Of a stretch of DNA of 39,448 bases, positions 7,352-14,720 are shown in pieces; the stretch's first letter is position 1; each line of letters opens with the position of its first letter. The notes beneath the pieces were generated by a model. The model made no database searches. It saw only the letters and a program-made list of their open reading frames with translations, and was not told the origin of the DNA. The translations under genes and the position numbers were made by a program. The stretch lies in assembly GCF_000636015.1 (NCBI RefSeq), contig NZ_JFZJ01000019.1, forward strand, positions 1 through 39,448, read 5' to 3'. Source of the stretch: Rhodomicrobium udaipurense JA643. GTDB lineage: Bacteria; Pseudomonadota; Alphaproteobacteria; Rhizobiales; Rhodomicrobiaceae.

Positions 7352-7762
7352 ATGCCGAAGATCACGCCCACTGAAGCTCTCATCTATGTCATGATCACGA
7401 TGTCCGCCGCGGATCGGCAGATCTCGGACCGGGAGCTCGACCGCATCGCGCAAATCGTGAAGCATCTGCCCGTTTTCCTCGGCTTCGATGAGAACACGCT
7501 CGCGAAAACGGCCGAACGCTGCGGTAACATGCTGAGCGAAGACGAGGGGCTGGAGCATCTGCTCGAACTCGTATCGACGTCCCTGCCCAAGAAGCTCCAC
7601 GAGACGGCCTATGCCTTGGCGGTGGAGGTCGCGGCTGCGGATCTCAAGGTGCCCGACGAGGAAATCCGCCTACTCGAAATCATCCGCGACGCGCTGCACC
7701 TCGACAAGCTCGTGTGCGTGGCCATCGAGCGCGCCGCCCGCGCGCGGCACCAGACGCTCTGA
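7352..7762 (+). CDS. TerB-family (tellurite resistance/DjlA N-domain-like) protein
   Basis: A 136-residue all-helical protein. It has the two-repeat acidic pattern of the TerB/DjlA-like domain: TMSAADRQISDRELDRI near the N-terminus and VEVAAADLKVPDEEIRLLE in the second half. The acidic D-x-x-I-x-x-x-E positions are those that bind metal in TerB relatives. The family is widespread, and most members are unrelated to tellurite resistance in practice. I start at ATG 7352, since the upstream in-frame start lies inside a repeat. It precedes dapF by 88 bases on the same strand. Function unknown beyond the domain. Confidence 0.82.
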   Translation: MPKITPTEALIYVMITMSAADRQISDRELDRIAQIVKHLPVFLGFDENTLAKTAERCGNMLSEDEGLEHLLELVSTSLPKKLHETAYALAVEVAAADLKVPDEEIRLLEIIRDALHLDKLVCVAIERAARARHQTL

Positions 7763-7850
7763 GTCAAGCCAAGTCCACAACCTGCTTTGCAAAGCGCCTG
7801 CGCGCCGTCTATATAACGCCTACCGATTTCCCTGAAAGGCGCGCGTGCGG

Positions 7851-8726
7851 ATGGCTTTCTCGCACATATCATTCAAGAAGATGAACGGCCTCGGCAACGA
7901 CTTCGCCGTGCTCGACGCGCGTGCGAACGGCGTCCGGCTGACGGCCGACGAAGCGAGCGGCATCGCCAACCGCGAGACGGGCGTCGGCTGCGATCAGGTG
8001 ATCGTGCTGGAGCCGTCGAGCCGCGCGGATGTGTTCATGCGCATCCTGAACGCGGACGGCTCCGAGGTCGGCGCATGCGGCAATGCGAGCCGCTGCGTCG
8101 GCGCGCTGTTGGCTGCGGAACTCGGGCGCGAACGCGTCACCATCGAGACGGCGGCGGGCGTGCTCGACGCGCGCATCGCGGGCAACGGCCTCGTGACGGT
8201 GGACATGGGCGCGCCGCATTTCGGCTGGCGCGACATTCCGCTCGCGAAGGAGGAGCCGGACACCCGCGCTATCTCGCTCGCGATCACGCTTCCCGATGGC
8301 CGCGTACTGGAAGGGCCGAGCGTCGCCAATGTCGGCAACCCGCACGCCATTTTCTGGGTGGCCGACGTCGACGCCTACGACCTCGCCACGTTCGGTGGTG
8401 CGCTGGAATACGATCCGATCTTTCCCGAGCGCGCCAACATTTCGCTCGCCGAAGTGATCGACGGTAGCGCGGTGAAGCTGCGCGTATGGGAGCGCGGCGC
8501 GGGCATCACGCAAGCCTGCGGCACCGCCGCCTGCGCCACCGCCGTTTCCGCCGCGCGCACTGGTCGCACGGGCCGCACCGTCGAAATCCGCCTGCCCGGC
8601 GGCGTCATCGGCATCGAGTGGCGCGCGGACGACGACCACATCCTCATGACCGGCCCCGTCGCGCACGAGTTTGAAGGCACGCTGACGCTGTCCGGCGGCG
8701 GCGTAACGGTGGCGCGCGAATCATGA
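7851..8726 (+). CDS. dapF: Diaminopimelate epimerase
   Basis: A 291-residue enzyme that interconverts LL- and meso-diaminopimelate, giving the peptidoglycan crosslinking residue and the lysine precursor. Both catalytic cysteines of the two mirror-image lobes are present: Cys76 in GACGNASRCVG and Cys223 in TQACGTAACAT. The N-terminal KMNGLGNDFAVLD and the central NVGNPHAIFWV are standard family motifs. Start choice is between ATG 7851 and GTG 7845; GAAAGG lies 11 or 5 bases upstream respectively, so the GTG is a real alternative that adds two residues. The stop codon overlaps the mtaB start by four bases (ATGA), implying translational coupling. Confidence 0.95.
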   Translation: MAFSHISFKKMNGLGNDFAVLDARANGVRLTADEASGIANRETGVGCDQVIVLEPSSRADVFMRILNADGSEVGACGNASRCVGALLAAELGRERVTIETAAGVLDARIAGNGLVTVDMGAPHFGWRDIPLAKEEPDTRAISLAITLPDGRVLEGPSVANVGNPHAIFWVADVDAYDLATFGGALEYDPIFPERANISLAEVIDGSAVKLRVWERGAGITQACGTAACATAVSAARTGRTGRTVEIRLPGGVIGIEWRADDDHILMTGPVAHEFEGTLTLSGGGVTVARES

Positions 8727-9976
8727 CCGTCGATGTCATCACCTTTGGCTGCCGCCTCAACACTTACGAAAGCGAAGTGGCGAAGAAGCACGCGCAGGAC
8801 GCAGGCGTGACCGACGCCGTGATCGTCAACACCTGCGCGGTGACGGGCGAGGCCGTGCGGCAGGCGCGGCAGGCGATCCGCAAGCTTCGCCGCGAGCGGC
8901 CCGGCGCCAAGATCATCGTCACGGGTTGCGCCGCGCAGATCGAGCCTGAAACCTTCGCCGACATGGACGAAGCCGATCACGTCATCGGCAACGGCGAGAA
9001 GACGAGCGCCGCGACGTTTCTGAGCCTCGCGGCGGGCGACCTCGCTCGCGTGCGGGTGAACGACATCGCGAGCGTCCGCGAGACCGCGCCGCATATGATC
9101 TCCGGATTCGGCAGCCGCGCGCGCGCCTATGTCGAGGTGCAGAACGGCTGCGACCACCGCTGCACCTTCTGCGTGATTCCGTTCGGGCGCGGGCCGTCGC
9201 GCTCGGTGCCTGCGGGCGAAGTCGTCCACCAGATCCGCGCGCTCGTAGAGGACGGCTATCGCGAGGTCGTGCTGACGGGCGTTGACCTCACCTCCTATGG
9301 CGCGGATCTGCCCGGCGAAATGAAGCTCGGCCGCCTCGTGCGTACCGTGCTGCGCCTCGTGCCGGAGCTGCCACGCCTGCGCATCTCCTCCATTGACACT
9401 ATCGAAGCGGACGACGCGCTCATCGACGCCTTCGCCGAGGAAGAGCGGCTCATGCCGCACCTTCACCTCTCGCTGCAATCGGGCGACAACCTCATCTTGA
9501 AGCGCATGAAGCGCCGCCACGCCCGCGAGGACGTCATCCGCTTCTGCCGCGAGATGCGCGAGATCCGCCCGGACATGGTTTTCGGTGCGGACCTCATCGC
9601 AGGCTTCCCGACCGAGGACGAAGCCATGTTCGAGAACACGATACGGCTCGCCGATGAATGCGGCCTGTCCTTCATGCACGTGTTCCCCTATTCGCCGCGC
9701 CCGAAGACGGCCGCCGCACGCATGCCGCAGCTCGACCGCGCGCTTGTGAGGGAACGCGCCGCACGGCTTCGCGGGAAGGCCGATACGCGGCTCGGCACGC
9801 ATCTCGCGGGTGAAACGGGCAAGGTGTTCGAGGTGCTGATGGAGCGCGAGCGCGTCGGCCGGACGCCCGGCTTTACGGAAATTGAAATTGCAGGCGGCGC
9901 GGAACGCGGCGGCATCGTGCGCGCACGCGCCACCGGCCACGACAAGCGCCACCTCATCGGGGAGTGCCTGGCATGA
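8723..9976 (+). CDS. mtaB: tRNA t6A37 methylthiotransferase (MtaB)
   Basis: A 417-residue radical-SAM methylthiotransferase that converts t6A at position 37 of tRNAs to ms2t6A. The N-terminal domain has the three cluster cysteines: Cys10 (TFGCRLN), Cys38 (VNTCAVT) and Cys69 (VTGCAAQ). The radical-SAM cluster motif is C143-x3-C147-x2-C150 (GCDHRCTFC). Middle segments LHLSLQSGDN and GADLIAGFPTE are typical. A C-terminal TRAM-like region (from about residue 355) should bind RNA. The gene overlaps both neighbours by four bases (dapF upstream, ftsY downstream), an arrangement conserved in many Hyphomicrobiales. MtaB fits better than MiaB or RimO because of the short N-terminus and the GCRLNTYES motif. 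Confidence 0.93.
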   Translation: MTVDVITFGCRLNTYESEVAKKHAQDAGVTDAVIVNTCAVTGEAVRQARQAIRKLRRERPGAKIIVTGCAAQIEPETFADMDEADHVIGNGEKTSAATFLSLAAGDLARVRVNDIASVRETAPHMISGFGSRARAYVEVQNGCDHRCTFCVIPFGRGPSRSVPAGEVVHQIRALVEDGYREVVLTGVDLTSYGADLPGEMKLGRLVRTVLRLVPELPRLRISSIDTIEADDALIDAFAEEERLMPHLHLSLQSGDNLILKRMKRRHAREDVIRFCREMREIRPDMVFGADLIAGFPTEDEAMFENTIRLADECGLSFMHVFPYSPRPKTAAARMPQLDRALVRERAARLRGKADTRLGTHLAGETGKVFEVLMERERVGRTPGFTEIEIAGGAERGGIVRARATGHDKRHLIGECLA

Positions 9977-11208
9977 GCGAAGATAAGCGCGGCCTGTTCG
10001 GGTCGGTCCGTATGTTCGGCATCGGCAAGAAGGAACAGCCGAAGCCCGCAGCGCCGGAACCTGAGGCGGTCGAGGTTGAAACGCCACTGGCGGAGCCTGT
10101 TCGACACGCGGATTATGATTCCGTTGCTCTGGCCGAAGCGCCTGTCGCCGCCGAAAGCTGGAAAGATTTCGAAATCCTGGACGAGCCGCGAGGCGATGCG
10201 GTCATCGAGGCCTTTCAGGCTCCTTCCGAGCCATTGCCCGCGCCGGTGCAGCCTGCGCCAACCGCCGCACCCGCACCCGAAGAAAAGCCGCGCCTCGGCT
10301 GGCTCCAGCGCCTCAAGCACGGGCTGACGAAGACCTCGTCGAAGCTCACCGAAGGCATCACCGGCGTCTTCACCAAGCGCAAGCTCGACGACGACACGCT
10401 TGAAGAACTCGAAGACCTGCTGATCCAGTCGGACCTCGGCCTCGCCGTCTCGGCTCGCGTGGTCGGCGCGCTCAAGAAGGCGCGCTACAACAGCGACATC
10501 TCGCCGGAAGAAGTGCGCGCGATCCTCGCCGCCGAGGTGGAGAAGGTGCTCGGCCCGGTCGCGCAGCCGCTCGAAATCGACACATCGAAGAAGCCCTACG
10601 TCGTTCTCATGGTCGGCGTGAACGGCACCGGCAAGACGACGACAATCGGCAAATATGCAAAGCAGTTTACCGAGCAGGGGCTGAAGGTCATGCTCGCGGC
10701 GGGCGACACGTTCCGCGCGGCGGCCATCGAGCAATTGAAGGTTTGGGGCGAGCGCACGGGCGCACCTGTCGTCTCGGGCGCGCAAGGTGCGGACGCCGCT
10801 GGGCTCGCTTTCGACGCGCTCACCCGTGCAAAGAAAGAGGGCGCCGACCTTCTCATCATCGACACGGCGGGCCGCCTCCAGAACAAGACCGGGCTCATGG
10901 CCGAGCTTGAAAAAATCATCCGCGTGATCCGCAAGGTGGACCCGGAAGCCCCGCATTCGGTTCTTCTCACGCTCGACGCGACGACGGGGCAGAACGCACT
11001 TTCCCAGGTCGAGATTTTCGGCAAGACCGCAGGCGTCACGGGCCTTATCATGACGAAGCTCGACGGCACGGCGCGCGGCGGTATCCTCGTCGCCATCGCA
11101 GCCAAGCACGGTCTGCCGGTGCATGCCATCGGCGTCGGCGAGAGCGCAAGCGATTTGCAAGCTTTCTCTGCGCAGGATTTTGCACGCGCCATCGCGGGCG
11201 TCAGTTGA
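9973..11208 (+). CDS. ftsY: Signal recognition particle receptor FtsY
   Basis: A 411-residue SRP receptor GTPase that docks ribosome-SRP complexes at the inner membrane. The N-terminal A region (about residues 1-105) is Pro/Ala/Glu-rich and variable. The N domain covers about 110-200 and the G domain follows with P-loop GVNGTGKTT (215-223), DTFRAAAIEQL, DTAGRLQNK and TKLDGTARGG. I start at ATG 9973, which overlaps the mtaB stop (ATGA) and has GGGGAG eight bases upstream; an in-frame GTG at 9964 is less likely. It ends 17 bases before the yciB start, completing a co-oriented dapF-mtaB-ftsY-yciB unit. Confidence 0.96.
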   Translation: MSEDKRGLFGSVRMFGIGKKEQPKPAAPEPEAVEVETPLAEPVRHADYDSVALAEAPVAAESWKDFEILDEPRGDAVIEAFQAPSEPLPAPVQPAPTAAPAPEEKPRLGWLQRLKHGLTKTSSKLTEGITGVFTKRKLDDDTLEELEDLLIQSDLGLAVSARVVGALKKARYNSDISPEEVRAILAAEVEKVLGPVAQPLEIDTSKKPYVVLMVGVNGTGKTTTIGKYAKQFTEQGLKVMLAAGDTFRAAAIEQLKVWGERTGAPVVSGAQGADAAGLAFDALTRAKKEGADLLIIDTAGRLQNKTGLMAELEKIIRVIRKVDPEAPHSVLLTLDATTGQNALSQVEIFGKTAGVTGLIMTKLDGTARGGILVAIAAKHGLPVHAIGVGESASDLQAFSAQDFARAIAGVS

Positions 11209-11225
11209 AGTCGGAGGGTTCAGTA

Positions 11226-11864
11226 GTGGCAGGTTTGGAAGCGATGAAGTCCGAGGCGATCAAGGCGAAGACCGAGGCGGCGAATCCGGTCGACAAGACC
11301 TCGATCCTGAAACTTCTGCTGGATGTCGGGCCGCTCGCGATTTTCTTCATCATGAACGGCCGGGCGGGTATTTTCTACGCCACGGGCGCGTTCATGGTCG
11401 CGACCGTGATTTCGCTCGTCGCAAGCCGCCTGCTGTTCAAGCGAATCCCCGTCATCGCGCTGGTCACTGGCGTGTTCGTCATGGTCTTCGGCGCGCTCAC
11501 CATCTGGCTGCACGACGACACATTCATCAAGGTCAAGCCGACCATCGTGAACTGCCTGTTCGTGGTCATCCTCGCCACCGGGCTTTACTTCCGCCGCCCG
11601 CTCCTGAAGCTCGCGCTCGGTGAGGTCTTCAAGATGGAGGACGAGGGATGGCGCATTCTCACCCTGCGGTGGATCGGGTTCTTCGCCGTCCTCGCGGTGT
11701 TGAACGAGGTCATGTGGCGCAACTTCTCGACCGACACGTGGGTCACATTCAAGTCGTTCGGCATCATGCCGCTGACCTTCGTCTTCATGCTGTCCCAGGT
11801 CGCGCTGATCATGCGCTATCAGATACCGGAGGCCGAGCCGGAAGCCTCCGAAGCCAAAAGTTAG
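11226..11864 (+). CDS. yciB: Inner-membrane septation protein A family (YciB/IspZ)
   Basis: A 212-residue polytopic membrane protein. After a charged N-terminus come about five to six hydrophobic helices, with the family motifs LLLDVGPLAIFFI, FGALTIWLHDDTFIKVKPT and LNEVMWRN. YciB/IspZ is linked to normal cell length and septation and to envelope synthesis, but its biochemical role is unsettled. I start at GTG 11226 because GGAGGGTT lies just upstream (11213-11220); the longer frame from TTG 11205 would overlap ftsY. It is the last gene of the dapF-mtaB-ftsY-yciB run. The C-terminal tail is acidic. Confidence 0.92.
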   Translation: MAGLEAMKSEAIKAKTEAANPVDKTSILKLLLDVGPLAIFFIMNGRAGIFYATGAFMVATVISLVASRLLFKRIPVIALVTGVFVMVFGALTIWLHDDTFIKVKPTIVNCLFVVILATGLYFRRPLLKLALGEVFKMEDEGWRILTLRWIGFFAVLAVLNEVMWRNFSTDTWVTFKSFGIMPLTFVFMLSQVALIMRYQIPEAEPEASEAKS

Positions 11865-11957
11865 GGACGTCGGAGAATTCTTTCCGTGCGCTGTATGGAA
11901 CCTCCGGTTGCCGTATCCATTTCTCGTGATAGGCTCAGAGCTTAACCCGAGTGCCGG

Positions 11958-12488
11958 ATGACAATGCTGGACACAAAATCAGGAGCGGGGCAAACGGGCA
12001 GACGGCGGAAGAAGACCCCCGCAAGCCGTGCCCCCGCCATCGACTCCTCGATCATTCATCTTCTCCACCGCGCCAGCCAGAGGGCTTCGGAGATCTTCGC
12101 GCAGGAAACGCGGGATTTCGATCTGACTGCGCGGCAATATGCTGTGGTTACAACCGTGGCGCGGCATGAGGGCCTGAGCCAGACCGATCTCGTCCGTCTG
12201 ACGGGCATCGACCGCTCTACGCTCGCCGATGTGGTGCAGCGCCTTCTGAAGCGTGGGATCATCGAGCGCGAGCGCACGATGCGCGACGGGCGGACCTATG
12301 CCGTAAGCCTGTCGGCGGATGGGCGCGAGCTTCTCGACGCGATCAAGCCGATTGCGCGCCGTGCCGATCGACTTGTCATGAGTTGCCTCGGCGATGAAGA
12401 CGGCAAGCTCGTCGCGCAAATCCTGTCCCGACTGCTGCGAAAAGCCGACGAAGAAGGCGATGACGTTTTTATGAAACCCGCGCGTTAG
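11958..12488 (+). CDS. MarR-family transcriptional regulator
   Basis: A 176-residue winged-helix regulator. An Arg/Lys-rich N-terminal tail of about 30 residues precedes the dimerisation helix. The DNA-binding region runs from LTARQYAVVTTVARH through LSQTDLVRLTGIDRSTLAD (helix-turn-helix) and VVQRLLKRGIIERERTMRDG to the wing (TYAVSLSADGRELL). MarR proteins are dimers, usually repressors, released by small ligands or oxidation; there is one cysteine (in SCLGD). The neighbour 52 bases downstream is a GNAT acetyltransferase on the same strand. The target genes cannot be named; self-regulation or control of the GNAT is plausible but unproven. Confidence 0.9.
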   Translation: MTMLDTKSGAGQTGRRRKKTPASRAPAIDSSIIHLLHRASQRASEIFAQETRDFDLTARQYAVVTTVARHEGLSQTDLVRLTGIDRSTLADVVQRLLKRGIIERERTMRDGRTYAVSLSADGRELLDAIKPIARRADRLVMSCLGDEDGKLVAQILSRLLRKADEEGDDVFMKPAR

Positions 12489-12540
12489 GTTGCACGCGAA
12501 CGATCTCGCCAACCGAAAAGGTTGGATGTAGAGTATCCAT

Positions 12541-13071
12541 ATGGGCGCGAACCTTATCAGTTTCAGACTGGCGTCGTCGAAAGACGCTAATGCGGTGGCG
12601 GCGATTCATGACGCTGCGTGGCGCTCGACCTATCAGGGCATCATTCCGCACCTGCACCTTGAGCGCATGATTGCGAGACGTGGTCCGCGCTGGTGGCAGC
12701 AGCAGGTTGAGCGCGGCGCTAACGTGACGCTCCTCATGTTCGACGGTGTGCCGCAGGGCTATGCTACATGGGGGAAGGCGCGGGGCACCTGGCCGTGGGA
12801 AGCTGGCGAAATCTTCGAGCTTTACGTGAACCCCGCTTTTCAGGGCATCGGCCTCGGCACGCGACTTTTCGCCACTGTTAAGGACGCGCTCAAGCGGGAG
12901 GGGCTGAAACGGCTCGTCGTGTGGGCGCTGAAGGACAATGAGACGGCCTGCGCCTTCTATGGCGGGCTCGGCGGCTCCATTGTCGCGGCCACGCCGGAGC
13001 GCTACGGCGATGTTTCATTGACGCGCGTCGCCTTCGCTTGGGGCGTGAACGTGAAATCGTCCAAGGCCTGA
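12541..13071 (+). CDS. GNAT-family N-acetyltransferase
   Basis: A 176-residue acetyl-CoA-dependent transferase. Motif A is visible as FELYVNPAFQGIGLGTRLF, with the acetyl-CoA pyrophosphate-binding Q-x-x-G-x-G; motif B follows as WALKDNETACAFYGGLGG. The N-terminus (FRLASSKDANAVAAIHDAAW) is typical of RimI-like GNATs. Substrate is unknown. It follows the MarR gene by 52 bases on the same strand, so the two may be co-transcribed. A 764-base gap without a protein gene follows. Confidence 0.9.
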   Translation: MGANLISFRLASSKDANAVAAIHDAAWRSTYQGIIPHLHLERMIARRGPRWWQQQVERGANVTLLMFDGVPQGYATWGKARGTWPWEAGEIFELYVNPAFQGIGLGTRLFATVKDALKREGLKRLVVWALKDNETACAFYGGLGGSIVAATPERYGDVSLTRVAFAWGVNVKSSKA

Positions 13072-13479
13072 CGGGCTTTTGCGCGAAGAGTCGGCGCATC
13101 CACCGCATCAAATGGTCGGCGTGCCGCGTTCCGCATAGCAATCACATTCCCCGTTTGAATACGCGACCCAGATCGCCGAGACCGCGCGCGGGCTTCCCGC
13201 CGCTGAACCACGCCTGTCTTCGGCCTGTGCACCTCGTTCCCGCTCATTTTCGCGCCGAAGCAGGCAATGCGTGCATAAAAGCACAGGTCAAGCAAATTTC
13301 GTTTTCCGGCCTTATTTTCGTCCAACCGCTGAGGCATCAATATCACATCACAAGGCGGCGACGGTTCAGGCCCCCTCAGAAATTGGCGCCGCTTGTGAGA
13401 GTTGAGTCGGCTGTAAAGCGTCCAAGTGTGCGTTTGGTAGCGTCAGCGTTCTGTAGCGTTTGTTGAGTATCAGTAAGCG

Positions 13480-13659
13480 CGTGGCCGGTTATGCGTAGCG
13501 CTTTCGCCCCGTGGACCGACGTAAGATTTGGTTTACGAGTTTGGTTTAGAGTTCTCGCAACCAAGGGACGTTGATCCCGAATAAAGTTGCCCCTGAGAGA
13601 CGAGGCCACCTGCATTGGCCCCCACCCCCGCTAGCCAAAATGGCTTCGTCTCTCTTTTT
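13480..13659 (+). ncRNA. Candidate small RNA ending in a strong terminator with C-rich loop (5' end unknown)
   Basis: The sequence shows a near-perfect 14-bp stem and U5 tail at 13595-13659 with no protein gene within 500 bases upstream on that strand. The 32-base loop contains a nested stem TTGGC/GCCAA (615-619 with 634-638 in the 13.6-kb line) presenting a CCCCC-A-CCCCC loop. C-rich loops of this sort pair with Shine-Dalgarno sequences in known trans-acting alphaproteobacterial small RNAs. The 5' boundary is a guess; no convincing promoter was identified. It could instead be a long 3' leader end of the GNAT transcript. Confidence 0.4.
13595..13659 (+). terminator. Strong intrinsic terminator, 14-bp stem with nested hairpin
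   Basis: GAGAGACGAGGCCA (13595-13608) pairs with TGGCTTCGTCTCTC (13641-13654) over 14 positions with one G-U pair, followed directly by TTTTT (13655-13659). A second stem lies in the loop. It insulates the glutathione transferase gene, which begins at 13836, from upstream transcription. Confidence 0.8.
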
Positions 13660-13835
13660 CCTCCCAATGCCTATCAGGCCCTATAGCTACTCCGTGCCGA
13701 AACCGCGCGGCGAACTCGCTGCACGCAACGCGATCCCAAACGGCATTCAACTTTGCGTGCCTTGGCGCGGCGCGACATCCGACCGACGCGATTCGGCTTT
13801 AGAGCTGAGACAGGAAACGCGCACGGAGAACCCGG

Positions 13836-14468
13836 ATGGCAAGCGAGATTATTTTCTACACAAACCCGATGTCGCGCGGCCGCATCGTCCGCTGGATGCT
13901 GGAAGAGGTCGGGCACCCATACCGCACTGAGATCGTCGAATACGGTCCGCAAATGAAGTCGCCGCCCTATTCCGACATCAACCCGATGGGAAAAGTGCCA
14001 GCGCTTCGCCACGGCGACGCTGTCGTGACCGAAACCGCCGCGATCTGCGCATACCTCGCGGATGCTTTTCCAAAAGCGGGGCTGGCGCCAACGCCGCAAA
14101 GCGCCGAGCGCGGCCGCTATTATCGCTGGATGTTTTTCGGCGCCGGTCCACTCGAAGCCGCCATCACCAACAAAGCCTGTGGCTTCGAGGCGTCCGAAGA
14201 AAAAAGCCGCATGTTGGGTTACGGGAGTTTCGCCTCCGTGATGGACACGCTGGAGAAGGCCGTGTCCGCATCGGATTATCTCGCAGGCGACACTTTCAGC
14301 GCGGCCGACGTCTATGTCGGGTCGCAGGTCGCATGGGGCCTCCGATACGGCACCATGGAAACGCGCCCCGCGTTCGAGCGTTACTGGGACCGGCTCAAGG
14401 ATCGCCCCGCCGCTATCCGCGCCGCTCGGATCGACGACGATCTGCTCGCGAAGATCAGGCCAGCCTAA
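13836..14468 (+). CDS. Glutathione S-transferase family protein
   Basis: A 210-residue protein with the two-domain GST layout. The N-terminal thioredoxin fold runs from IIFYTNPMSRGRIVRWMLEE to the glutathione gamma-glutamyl contact GDAVVTETAAICAYLAD, with the cis-Pro in GKVPALRH. The helical C-terminal domain has the capping motif SAADVYVGSQ. The likely thiol-activating residue is the Ser in NPMSRGR (beta- or tau-like chemistry). Substrate is unknown. It stands alone after a strong terminator and 253 bases before the antiporter gene. A second, unrelated GST-fold gene is at 35915. Confidence 0.9.
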   Translation: MASEIIFYTNPMSRGRIVRWMLEEVGHPYRTEIVEYGPQMKSPPYSDINPMGKVPALRHGDAVVTETAAICAYLADAFPKAGLAPTPQSAERGRYYRWMFFGAGPLEAAITNKACGFEASEEKSRMLGYGSFASVMDTLEKAVSASDYLAGDTFSAADVYVGSQVAWGLRYGTMETRPAFERYWDRLKDRPAAIRAARIDDDLLAKIRPA

Positions 14469-14657
14469 TCGATCGGGGCTCTCAGTTGTATCGATGCGAA
14501 TGTGGATACAAGAAACGCGTCGATTGAGGGAAGGAAAGCTTTATTACAACCCCAAGAAGTGCGAAAAAAGGGACGGCAGACACATCTGGCGTCTCAAGCG
14601 CTTCGTTCGGCCACACAGCGCAGTCGCCCCAAAATGGTTGACGAAAGCGCTCAGGCA

Positions 14658-14675
14658 TATTCCATTTACGGAATA
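14658..14675. promoter_or_regulatory. Inverted repeat upstream of the antiporter gene
   Basis: TATTCC-ATTTAC-GGAATA is a perfect 6-base inverted repeat with 6-base spacing, 46 bases before the start codon of the YbaL-type gene, in an otherwise unremarkable intergenic stretch. It could be an operator. A six-base repeat of this kind can also occur by chance. Confidence 0.25.
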
Positions 14676-14720
14676 AGCATCCCAACCTGAACGCCCCCAC
14701 ACGCGAGGAACGAAAGCCGC

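Larger units (their letters stand above)
13072..13835. other. 764-base gap without a protein-coding gene
   Basis: The longest non-coding stretch in the window. Several open frames cross it but none has family character or codon use like the neighbours; a 79-codon minus-strand frame (13376-13615) reads least noise-like, yet it runs into the terminator stem and has poor codon bias. Three copies of GTAGCG occur at 13438, 13453 and 13495. A strong forward terminator is at 13595-13659, more than 500 bases beyond the nearest upstream gene, which suggests a small RNA gene between about 13480 and 13659. Confidence 0.55.

Noticed and set aside
8375..10087. A 570-codon minus-strand frame opposite dapF and mtaB
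   Set aside because: It spans several well-supported plus-strand genes and has no recognisable protein features.
13376..13615. A 79-codon minus-strand frame in the large gap (ending LTSGANF)
   Set aside because: It reads less like noise than other shadows, but codon use is unlike the genome, it runs into the terminator stem, and I recognise no family.
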